This document shows, piece after piece, positions 1 to 5,477 of a stretch of DNA of 5,545 nucleotides (positions within the stretch are counted from its first letter, which is position 1; the number at the start of each line of letters is the position of its first letter). This DNA is from DSNY01 sp016861185 (GTDB lineage: Bacteria; Pseudomonadota; Gammaproteobacteria; Burkholderiales; Burkholderiaceae_F), in contig SZOR01000176.1 in the NCBI GenBank assembly GCA_030263275.1, positions 1 through 5,545 of the forward strand. Direction: 5' to 3'. The position numbers and the translations under genes are program-made. Below the pieces are notes generated by a model. It saw only the letters and a list, made by a program, of their open reading frames with translations, was not told where the DNA came from and searched no databases.

Positions 1-1
1 C

Positions 2-139
2 GGGCTGTTCGCTTTCGGTTTCGTCGGCATCTTCCTCGGGCCGACGCTGCTCGCGCTGACGTGGCGGCTGTGGACGACGTGGGTCGAACGCGGCCCGGAC
101 CGGTCGCGGCACGCTAGAGGAACGCCCGCGGATCGCTGA
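2..139 (+). CDS. C-terminal end of an AI-2E/PerM-family membrane transporter (partial)
   Basis: This is the 3' end of a gene that begins before the window: 45 codons ending at TGA 137-139. The first half is hydrophobic and glycine-rich (GLFAFGFVGIFLGPTLLAL), followed by a basic/aromatic tail (WRLWTTWVERGPDR). The arrangement of a final membrane helix with G-(I/L)-F-L-G-P and a short W/R-rich cytoplasmic tail matches the C-terminus of the AI-2E transporter family (PerM, YdiK, TqsA; about 350 aa, poly-topic inner-membrane proteins of varied export roles). Only the last helix is visible, so substrate cannot be inferred. The gene converges on the minus-strand hydratase gene and their 3' ends overlap by 26 bp (114-139). 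The other two plus frames give arginine-rich, implausible peptides here. The family call rests on a short motif recognised from memory and could be wrong for a different multi-pass protein. Confidence 0.68.
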   Translation, partial: GLFAFGFVGIFLGPTLLALTWRLWTTWVERGPDRSRHARGTPADR

Positions 140-1382
140 TGCGGCCGGCGACCGCGCTGGCCGCGACCGTGTACGGCGACCCGAGATAGACCTGCGCGAG
201 CGGCGAACCCATGCGGCCCTTGAAGTTGCGCGCGGTCGAAGAGATGACGACGTCGTCGTCGCCGAACTGAAACTCGCCGTAGCCCGCGCACGCGCCGCAC
301 GCGTTGGGCAGCAGCACGCCGCCAGCGTCGAGCAGCGCCTGCAGCGTGCCTTCGGCGCGCGCGGCGTTCTGATCGCGCAGCGACGCGGGCGCGATCCACA
401 GCTTCACGCCCGGCGCGACGCGCTTGCCGCGCAGCACCTGTGCGGCCATCCGCAGGTCGGCGAGTTTCGCCCCCGTGCAGGCGCCGACGTACGCGGCATT
501 GATCGGGGTGCCCGCGAATTCGTCGACCGCGCGGCTCGCCGCCGGGCTGCCGGGTGCGGCGACCTGCGGGGCGAGCGCGGCGGCGTCGAAGCGGTGCTCG
601 GCGGCGACCGGCGCGCCGGCATCGCTCTGCCAGGTCGCGAGATCGATGTCTTCGTCGCGCACGCCGACGCTGAGCAGATATTCGCGCGTGACTTCGTCCG
701 GCGCGATCAGCCCCGTCTGACCACCGAGTTCGGCCGTCATGTTCGCGAGCGTCATCCGCTCCTGCATCGGTAGTGCACGGATTGCGCTGCCCGCATACTC
801 GACCGCGGCGTACTGCCCGCCGCCCATGCCGAAGCGGCCGATCAGGAACAGCATCACGTCCTTCGCGGTCACGCCGGGCGAGAGCGCCCCGTCGAACACG
901 AAGCGGATCGTTTCGGGCACCTTCAGCCAGATCTCGCCGGTGGTCACGACGCCCAGCATTTCGGTTGCGCCGACCCCGAACATGTACGCGCCGAACGCGC
1001 CGCCGGTCGCCGAATGCGAATCGCCGCCGACGACGAACAGGCCCGGCTTCAGATGTCCGCGCTCGGGCAATACGACGTGGCAGATGCCTTCGCCGTCGTA
1101 GAAGCGCCCGATCGCGTGCTCGCGCGCGAAGTCGCGCGCGATGCGAACGATGCGCCGGCTGTCGTCGTCATTGGCGGGCAGATAGTGGTCGACGACCAGA
1201 ACGACTTTCGACGGATCCCAGATCTTCGCGCCCAGTTCGGCGAGCCATGGCGCCAGGCGTCGCGGCCCGCCGCTGTCGTGCATCAGCGCCAGATCGACGC
1301 GACAGGTGACGATTTCGCCCGGCGTCACGTGCGACCGTCCCGCGGCGCGGGCGACGAGCTTCTGAGCGAGCGTTTGCAGCAT
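114..1382 (-). CDS. Aconitase/3-isopropylmalate dehydratase (HacA/LeuC) family large subunit
   Basis: This 422-aa protein has the length of the short HacA/LeuC-type large subunits, which carry a [4Fe-4S] cluster and with a small subunit catalyse hydration/dehydration of branched di- or tricarboxylic acids in the cytoplasm. Visible family signatures are PGEIV with MHD (residues 21-36), VDHYLPA (64-70), GGDSHSATGGAFGA (119-132), GVGATEM (136-142), the first cluster Cys in GACTGAK (C302), the second and third in NACGACAGYG (C362, C365), and SSTARNFKGRMGSP (381-394). All three cluster cysteines are present. The first motif is unusual: most relatives read G-S-C-T-N-G/S-R, and here the Asn is Gly. 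The start at 1382 keeps the family's N-terminal block, but no Shine-Dalgarno sequence precedes it. No small-subunit gene follows, because the next gene is convergent and overlaps the 3' end. Co-directional with the Bug receptor and liv genes upstream. True substrate (isopropylmalate, homoaconitate, a dimethylmalate-like acid or other) is unknown, so LeuC should not be assumed. Confidence 0.9.
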   Translation of the reverse strand: MLQTLAQKLVARAAGRSHVTPGEIVTCRVDLALMHDSGGPRRLAPWLAELGAKIWDPSKVVLVVDHYLPANDDDSRRIVRIARDFAREHAIGRFYDGEGICHVVLPERGHLKPGLFVVGGDSHSATGGAFGAYMFGVGATEMLGVVTTGEIWLKVPETIRFVFDGALSPGVTAKDVMLFLIGRFGMGGGQYAAVEYAGSAIRALPMQERMTLANMTAELGGQTGLIAPDEVTREYLLSVGVRDEDIDLATWQSDAGAPVAAEHRFDAAALAPQVAAPGSPAASRAVDEFAGTPINAAYVGACTGAKLADLRMAAQVLRGKRVAPGVKLWIAPASLRDQNAARAEGTLQALLDAGGVLLPNACGACAGYGEFQFGDDDVVISSTARNFKGRMGSPLAQVYLGSPYTVAASAVAGRISDPRAFL

Positions 1383-1400
1383 TGGATCGAAACGTCAAAT

Positions 1401-1514
1401 GAGCGAACGCGGAGTCGCGGAGAACGCAGAGGGCCGCGGAGAGACGCAAATGCAGTCGAAACGCATCGCCTGTCCTCCGCGCGTCTCCGCGCCTCCGCGC
1501 CTCTGCGTTCGCTC
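1401..1514. repeat. Imperfect inverted-repeat element, copy A (between Bug and hydratase genes)
   Basis: Left arm 1401-1453 begins GAGCGAACGCGGAG. Right arm 1463-1514, read on the minus strand, begins GAGCGAACGCAGAG. The arms are about 52 nt each, clearly similar along their length with mismatches and small slips, and close on ATGC/GCAT around a 9-nt loop (1454-1462). The element fills most of the 147-bp gap between the receptor stop codon (1530) and the hydratase start (1382). It starts 15 bp past the receptor stop. In the operon mRNA it would form a long GC-rich hairpin. No T-run follows, so it is not a classical intrinsic terminator. The same unit recurs at 2456-2642. By its look it is an extragenic REP-like dispersed repeat, which could stabilise upstream mRNA or attenuate readthrough; neither role is shown here. 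Confidence 0.85.
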
Positions 1515-1529
1515 AGCTCCTCCTCGCCC

Positions 1530-2576
1530 TCACTCCGGCTTCGCGCCGGAGTATTTCACCACCTTCGCCCAGCGCTGGATGTCCTCGCGGACAAAGCGCG
1601 CGAAGTCCTCCGGCGGATTGCCGACCGGTTCGAGCGCCTCCAGCTCGAAGCGCTTGCGCACCTCGGGCGACGCGAGCGCGGCGCGCGCCGCCTCATACAG
1701 CTTCCGCGTCACGTCGGCCGGCAACTTCGCCGGGCCGAACAGGCCGAACCACGCATTGCTCTCGAAGCCCCTGACGACCTCGCCGATCGCCGGAACCTCG
1801 GGGAATTGCGCGAGCCGCTTCGGGCTCGTCACGCCGAACGCCTTGACCTTGCCCGCTTTGAGCTGCGCACCGCCGACCGCGGGCGAAACGAACATCAGCT
1901 CGACCTGCCCGGCGAGCAGATCCTGCAACGCCGGTGCGCTGCCGCGATAGGGAATGTTGACGACATACGTCCCCGTGTCCATCTTGAACTTCTCGCCGGC
2001 CAGATGCAGCGACGAGCCGATCGCGCCGATGCCGAAGTTGTACTTGCCGGGATTCTTCTTCAGCAGCGCGATCAGCTCGCGCAGATCGTTCGCGGGAAGC
2101 GACGGATGGCCGATCAGCAGCGACGGCGAAGTCGTCAGCATCGTGATCGGCGTGAAGTCCGCCACCGGATCGAACGGCAGCTTCGGATAGAGCGTCGCGT
2201 TGATCGTGTGGCTGGTGAAGCTGACGAGCAGCGTATGGCCGTCGGGCGCGCTCTTCGCGACCAGATCCGCGGCGACGTTGCCGCCGGCGCCGCTGCGGTT
2301 TTCGACGACCACCGGCTGGCCGAGCGTCTTGCTCATCTCCGCCGCGACCGCGCGGGCGACCGTGTCGGTCGTGCCGCCCGGCGGCGCGCCGACCAGGATG
2401 CGGATCGGCTTGCTCGGAAATGACTGCGCCGCGGCCGGCGACGGAGCCAAGAAAAGAGCGAACGCGGAGACACAGAGGGCGCGGAGAAGCGCGGAGGAAG
2501 AGTTCGATCGTCTGTTCACTTTGGACGTTGCTTCATCTGACGCAATGCCACTTCGAGTCGATTCCGAGTTCGTCAT
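1530..2576 (-). CDS. Tripartite tricarboxylate transporter substrate-binding protein (Bug/TctC family)
   Basis: A periplasmic solute receptor of the Bug family, which captures carboxylates or similar small acids and normally delivers them to a TctA/TctB membrane pair. From the ATG at 2576 it is 348 aa. Mature-protein hallmarks are FPSKPIRILVGAPPGGTTD (residues 53-71), then VVVENRSGAGGN, A-PDGHTLL, PFDPVADFTPI, YNFGIGAIGSSLHLAGE, IPYRGSAPALQDLLAGQVELMF and the KAFGVTS--R block, covering the whole fold to the C-terminus. A signal peptide is evident: RR, a hydrophobic core ALLRALCVSAFALFLA, and cleavage probably at AAA/Q (after residue 50). The start at 2576 is chosen for AAGGAG 7 nt upstream. 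It gives an unusually long polar n-region (about 28 residues). A GTG at 2519 would give 329 aa and a normal-length signal, but lacks a good ribosome site; another in-frame ATG at 2600 is less likely. The signal core is encoded by a repeat arm (2456-2497). No tctA/tctB genes are in view. Confidence 0.92.
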   Translation of the reverse strand: MTNSESTRSGIASDEATSKVNRRSNSSSALLRALCVSAFALFLAPSPAAAQSFPSKPIRILVGAPPGGTTDTVARAVAAEMSKTLGQPVVVENRSGAGGNVAADLVAKSAPDGHTLLVSFTSHTINATLYPKLPFDPVADFTPITMLTTSPSLLIGHPSLPANDLRELIALLKKNPGKYNFGIGAIGSSLHLAGEKFKMDTGTYVVNIPYRGSAPALQDLLAGQVELMFVSPAVGGAQLKAGKVKAFGVTSPKRLAQFPEVPAIGEVVRGFESNAWFGLFGPAKLPADVTRKLYEAARAALASPEVRKRFELEALEPVGNPPEDFARFVREDIQRWAKVVKYSGAKPE

Positions 2577-2642
2577 CACAGCGCTCCTTCGTGCTTTCAC
2601 TCTCCGCGTCTCTCAGCGCCCGCTGCGTCTCCGCGTTCGCTC
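2456..2642. repeat. Split inverted-repeat element, copy B (around the Bug gene start)
   Basis: Left arm 2456-2497 begins GAGCGAACGCGGAG. Right arm 2601-2642, read on the minus strand, begins with the same 14 bases and then continues with the same ACxCAGxGGGCGC pattern. The arms are about 42 nt and are the same unit as copy A. Unlike copy A they are separated by about 103 bp, and that spacer contains the AAGGAG ribosome site and the ATG of the Bug receptor. The left arm lies inside the coding region, reading in frame as SSALLRALCVSAFAL of the signal peptide. The right arm begins 12 bp downstream of the livF stop codon, much as copy A begins 15 bp after the receptor stop. Pairing of the arms in mRNA would place the translation start in the loop. 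Confidence 0.83.
2584..2589 (-). promoter_or_regulatory. Ribosome binding site deciding the Bug receptor start
   Basis: On the minus strand this reads AAGGAG, with a 7-nt spacer to the ATG at 2576-2574. It is the best Shine-Dalgarno match near any candidate start of this gene. It supports 2576 over the upstream ATG (2600) and the downstream GTG (2519), although the GTG would give a more typical protein length. Confidence 0.7.
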
Positions 2643-2654
2643 AGTTCCGCTCGT

Positions 2655-3395
2655 TCACACCCCAAGATACGCCCGCTTCAGCTCCGCGCTCGCGAGCAGC
2701 TCGGCCGGCGTACCGGAAAAGCGCAGCGCGCCGTTTTCGAGCACGTACGCGCGGTGCGCGATCTGCAGCGACTGGCCGACGTTCTGCTCGACGAGCAGGA
2801 TCGCCAGCCCCTGCGCGTTGAGCGTACGGATCAGCTCGAACAGCTCGTCGACGACGCGCGGCGCGAGTCCGAGCGAGGGCTCGTCGAGCACGAGCAGCTT
2901 CGGCTCGCTCATCAGCCCGCGGCCGATCGCGCACATCTGCTGTTCGCCGCCCGACAGCGTGCCCGCCTTCTGCTGCTCGCGCTCGCGCAGCCGCGGAAAG
3001 ATGCCGAACACGCGTTCGAGATTCTCCGCGCGGCGCGCGCGGCCGCGGCGATAGGCGCCCAGTTCGAGGTTTTCGCGCACGGTGAGGTTGGGAAAGAGCT
3101 TGCGCCCCTCCGGCACCTGGATCAGCCCGGCTTCGACGATGCGCTTGTAGTGCGCGCGCGTGATCGCACGGCCGTCGAAGCGGACGTCGCCGGCGTTCGC
3201 ATGGACGAGCCCGCAGACGGCGTTGATCAGCGTCGACTTGCCGGCGCCGTTGGAGCCGAGCAGCGCGACGATTTCGCCGGCGTCGATCGCGAGCGAAACG
3301 CCCCGCAGCACTTCGACGTGGCCGTAGCCGGCGCGCAGGCCGTCGATCGCAAGCACCGGCGCGTCGCCCGGACCGCTCACCGAAGAGCGCTTCAT
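2655..3395 (-). CDS. livF: LivF-type branched-chain amino acid family ABC transporter ATPase
   Basis: A 246-aa cytoplasmic ATPase, one of the two nucleotide-binding subunits that drive a Liv (HAAT-family) importer. Visible motifs are the A-loop region GYGHVEVLRGVSL (23-35), Walker A GSNGAGKST (47-55), Q-loop QVPEGRKLFPNLTVRENL (Q93), which is the LivF hallmark, ABC signature LSGGEQQM (147-154), Walker B LLVLDEPSLGLAP (167-179), and ILLVEQN (199-205), where Gln takes the place of the usual H-switch His, as is normal in LivF. Length and all motifs are complete. The start overlaps the livG stop as ATGA (3395-3392), so it is probably translationally coupled to livG. The Bug receptor starts 78 bp downstream, past a repeat arm. 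Substrate specificity is not set by this subunit; LivF-like ATPases also serve urea, amide and aromatic-acid importers. Confidence 0.95.
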   Translation of the reverse strand: MKRSSVSGPGDAPVLAIDGLRAGYGHVEVLRGVSLAIDAGEIVALLGSNGAGKSTLINAVCGLVHANAGDVRFDGRAITRAHYKRIVEAGLIQVPEGRKLFPNLTVRENLELGAYRRGRARRAENLERVFGIFPRLREREQQKAGTLSGGEQQMCAIGRGLMSEPKLLVLDEPSLGLAPRVVDELFELIRTLNAQGLAILLVEQNVGQSLQIAHRAYVLENGALRFSGTPAELLASAELKRAYLGV

Positions 3396-4162
3396 TGCTG
3401 GCGCCCCGCCGCCTTCAGGCGCTCCGCCGTCCCATGCCCGAGATACGCCTCGATCACTGCCTCGTCGTGCGCGATGTCGCGCGGCGAACCCTGCGCGATC
3501 AGACGGCCGTTGGCGAGCACGTAGACGTGGTCGGCGAGATTCATTACCGCCTGCATCACGTGTTCGATCATGAACACCGTGACGCCGGGCGTGTCGCGCG
3601 TGCCGCGGCGGATCGAGTCGATCACCGGCAGCATCTCGGCGACCTCCTGCGGGTTCAGGCCGGCCAGCACCTCGTCGAGCAGCAGTAGCTTCGGTTCGGT
3701 CGCGAGCGCGCGCGCCAGCTCGAGCCGCTTGCGGCCGGCGATCGTCAGGCTCGCGGCGAGCTTGTCGAGCTGAGGTGCGAGCCCCACGCGCTCGGCGACC
3801 GCGCGCGCGCGTTCGAGCGCGTCGCCGCGTTTGGCGTGGTGCAGATGCGCGCCGACGGCGATGTTCTCGAGCACGGTCTGGTTGGCGAACGGCTGCACGA
3901 TCTGGAACGTACGCGTCATGCCGAGCCGCGCGATCCGGTGCGGCGCCAGCCCCGCGAGCCGCGTCTCGCCGAAGAGCACTTCGCCTTCGTCCGGCCGCAG
4001 GAAACCCGACACCAGCGCGAACAGCGTCGTCTTGCCGGCGCCGTTCGGGCCGATCAGCGCGGTGATCGATCCCTGCTCGACGGCGAGCGAAACGTCCTGC
4101 ACGGCGCGCAATCCGCCGAAGCTCTTCGACACGCGGCTCGCCGCGAGCAGCACCGCGTTCAT
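3392..4162 (-). CDS. livG: LivG-type branched-chain amino acid family ABC transporter ATPase
   Basis: A 256-aa ATPase, partner of LivF in the same importer. Motifs are VSKSFGGLRAVQDVSL (11-26), Walker A GPNGAGKTT (38-46), Q-loop TFQIVQPF (Q87) with the NQTVLENIAVGAH helix typical of LivG, Walker B LLLLDE (159-164) followed by VLAGLNPQE, and H-switch IEHVM (H201). The C-terminal Y-L-G-H near residue 240 is also LivG-like. The signature motif is non-canonical: LTIAGRKRLELARAL (139-153) where most ABC proteins have LSGGQ and many LivG proteins LSYGQQR. This looks like a recognised LivG subgroup rather than damage, since everything around it is intact. The ATG at 4162 overlaps the livM stop (ATGA, 4162-4159). 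The reading frame stays open upstream to about 5293, but that extension runs across livM in another frame and is not real. It ends in an ATGA overlap with livF. Confidence 0.95.
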   Translation of the reverse strand: MNAVLLAASRVSKSFGGLRAVQDVSLAVEQGSITALIGPNGAGKTTLFALVSGFLRPDEGEVLFGETRLAGLAPHRIARLGMTRTFQIVQPFANQTVLENIAVGAHLHHAKRGDALERARAVAERVGLAPQLDKLAASLTIAGRKRLELARALATEPKLLLLDEVLAGLNPQEVAEMLPVIDSIRRGTRDTPGVTVFMIEHVMQAVMNLADHVYVLANGRLIAQGSPRDIAHDEAVIEAYLGHGTAERLKAAGRQQ

Positions 4163-5118
4163 TTGGAACCCCGCAGCTTCGCCGTCAGCGCGGCGAAGAG
4201 GCCCGCGAGCCCGCGCGGCGCGAACATCACGATCAGAACCAGCAGTGCGCCGTAGATCATCAGGTTCACGCCCGGCACGTCGCCGAAGGCGTTGCGCGTC
4301 AGATCCGACAGCAGATGCAGCGCGAACGCGCCGACGACCGGCCCCCACACGGTGCCCATGCCGCCGACCAGCGCGCCGACCAGCGCCTCGACCGAGTAGT
4401 GCGGACCGTAAGCGAGCCCCGGGTCGATGTAGTGCAGGTACTGCACGTAGAACGCGCCGGCCGCCGCCATCATCGCGCCCGAGATCGCGATCGCGCCGAG
4501 CTTGACGCGATAGGCGTCCACGCCCAGCGCCTGCGCAGCCTCCTCGTTGTCGCGCACCGCCTGCAGCCAGGCGCCGAAGCGCGAGTGCTTGAGCCAGGTC
4601 GCGATCGCGAGCCCGGCGACGACGAAGGCGAGCACGACGTAGAGATAGCCGGTGCGTGCGTCGAACTGCAGCATCGCGGGGCTCTTGGTCAGCGGAATCT
4701 GCAGCCCCGCGCCGGCGCCGGTGAACTGGAAGGTGTTCGCGAGGATGCGGAAGATCTCCGCGAACGCCAGCGTGGCGAGCGCGAAATACGAGCCGCGCAG
4801 ACCGTAGCGAAAGGTCAGCGCGCCGATGAAGAGGCCGACCGCCGCACCCGCCGCGAGCGCGACCGGCAGCGCGATCCACGCATTGACGCCGAACCGCACC
4901 TGCAGCACGGCCATCGCGTAGGCGCCGGTGCCGAAGAACACCGCGTGCCCGAACGAAAACTGTCCGCCGAACCCCGCCAGCACGTTCCACGCCTGCGCCA
5001 TCAGCGCGCCGAACAGCGCGAGCACGATGAAGTTCAGCCACGCGTCGGACGCGACGACCAGCGGCGCAAGCGCGACGACGATCGCGAACAGCGCGATCGC
5101 GATGGCGCTGCGGGTCAT
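4159..5118 (-). CDS. livM: LivM-type branched-chain amino acid family ABC transporter permease
   Basis: A 319-aa inner-membrane permease, one half of the membrane channel of a Liv importer (the other half, LivH, is not in the window). The protein is strongly hydrophobic with about eight or more membrane segments. Conserved LivM blocks are NVLAGFGGQFSFGHAVFFGTGAYA (45-68; given in two parts: NVLAGFGGQFSF and GHAVFFGTGAYA), RGSYFALATLAFAEIFR (108-124), the ATPase-coupling segment AVRDNEEAAQALGVDAYRVK (187-206), and GGMGTVWGPVVGA (252-264). The start at 5118 is chosen because GAGGA lies 6 nt upstream and the protein then opens with a short basic stretch and a membrane helix, MTRSAIAIALFAIVVALAPL. 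An in-frame ATG at 5175 adds 19 Arg-rich residues and has no such support. It is followed by livG with a 4-bp overlap. Upstream lie only repeats, so livM may be separated from its livH or served by a permease encoded elsewhere. Confidence 0.94.
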   Translation of the reverse strand: MTRSAIAIALFAIVVALAPLVVASDAWLNFIVLALFGALMAQAWNVLAGFGGQFSFGHAVFFGTGAYAMAVLQVRFGVNAWIALPVALAAGAAVGLFIGALTFRYGLRGSYFALATLAFAEIFRILANTFQFTGAGAGLQIPLTKSPAMLQFDARTGYLYVVLAFVVAGLAIATWLKHSRFGAWLQAVRDNEEAAQALGVDAYRVKLGAIAISGAMMAAAGAFYVQYLHYIDPGLAYGPHYSVEALVGALVGGMGTVWGPVVGAFALHLLSDLTRNAFGDVPGVNLMIYGALLVLIVMFAPRGLAGLFAALTAKLRGSK

Positions 5119-5124
5119 CGCGGG

Positions 5125-5129
5125 TCCTC
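5125..5129 (-). promoter_or_regulatory. livM: Ribosome binding site deciding the livM start
   Basis: On the minus strand this reads GAGGA with a 6-nt spacer to ATG 5118-5116. It supports the shorter LivM start over the in-frame ATG at 5175. Confidence 0.65.
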
Positions 5130-5258
5130 GACTGTGCCGTACGCAGCCGCCGAAGCGCCGGATCGATCGACGCAAGCCCAGCGCGCGCGTGCGCGCTCTT
5201 GTCGCTGCGCGTTGTGGATTCTTCGTTTTCCAAGGGCGGACGCTCGGGCCGCGGGGCC

Positions 5259-5290
5259 CCTACTTCTCTTGTCTTGCCAAGAGAAGTAGG
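5259..5290. repeat. Perfect 13-bp palindrome with 6-nt loop (REP-like)
   Basis: The arm CCTACTTCTCTTG (5259-5271) is the exact reverse complement of CAAGAGAAGTAGG (5278-5290), with loop TCTTGC (5272-5277). CAAGAGAAG also repeats directly at 5278-5286 and 5291-5299. CTTGCC (5273-5278) can pair alternatively with GGCAAG (5289-5294). No T-run follows on either side, so a simple terminator is unlikely. It resembles a dispersed intergenic palindrome seen in many beta- and gammaproteobacteria (recalled, not searched). Confidence 0.85.
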
Positions 5291-5316
5291 CAAGAGAAGG
5301 CGCGCCGACGAAGCCG

Positions 5317-5331
5317 GTCGCCTGCGGCGAC
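5317..5331. repeat. Small perfect hairpin, 6-bp stem
   Basis: GTCGCC (5317-5322) pairs with GGCGAC (5326-5331) around TGC. It lies 26 bp from the 13-bp palindrome and probably belongs to the same composite repeat element. Confidence 0.55.
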
Positions 5332-5380
5332 TGCCTTGCGCTGCTCGGTCGGTCCGGCGGGGATCGTGAACTCGGGCGAT

Positions 5381-5399
5381 CGCGCGCCGATGGCGCGCG
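5381..5399. repeat. Small perfect hairpin, 8-bp GC stem
   Basis: CGCGCGCC (5381-5388) pairs with GGCGCGCG (5392-5399) around GAT. In sequence this GC-rich such a dyad can arise by chance, but it sits among other palindromes in a gene-free stretch. Confidence 0.5.
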
Positions 5400-5477
5400 C
5401 CACGCCCTCAGACAACGACCCCCGAAGACCCCGGCCCGCCCTGCGCTGCTCAGCGGCTTCGACGGCAAAGCGAACTG

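Noticed and set aside
1014..2423. A 469-codon open frame on the plus strand
   Set aside because: It is antisense to the hydratase and the Bug receptor, has the Arg/Asp/Ala bias of high-GC shadow frames, and carries no recognisable domain.
2445..2480. A lipoprotein lipobox around the Cys in the Bug signal (RALC)
   Set aside because: The Cys lies in the middle of the hydrophobic core, not after it, the -1 residue is Leu, and a clear signal peptidase I site (AAA/Q) follows.
2500..2520. A Tat export motif (VNRRSNS) in the Bug signal
   Set aside because: The twin arginines are not followed by the usual x-F/L-(L/I)-K pattern, and Bug receptors are normally Sec-exported.
1401..2642. CRISPR-like or tandem repeat array
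   Set aside because: There are only four arms in alternating orientation, arranged as two inverted pairs, with no regular unique spacers and a gene between them.
5119..5175. LivM starting at ATG 5175 (338 aa)
   Set aside because: The extra 19 residues are Arg-rich and unlike a LivM N-terminus, while ATG 5118 has GAGGA at a 6-nt spacing and begins directly with a membrane helix.
5259..5290. Rho-independent terminator
   Set aside because: The stem is perfect, but no T-run follows on either strand; the flanks are purine-rich on one side and GC-rich on the other.
3392..5293. A single 633-codon open frame on the minus strand covering livG and beyond
   Set aside because: Only the last 256 codons (from ATG 4162) show ABC ATPase motifs. 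The upstream part is Arg/Ala-rich and lies over livM in another frame, where livM has full family conservation.
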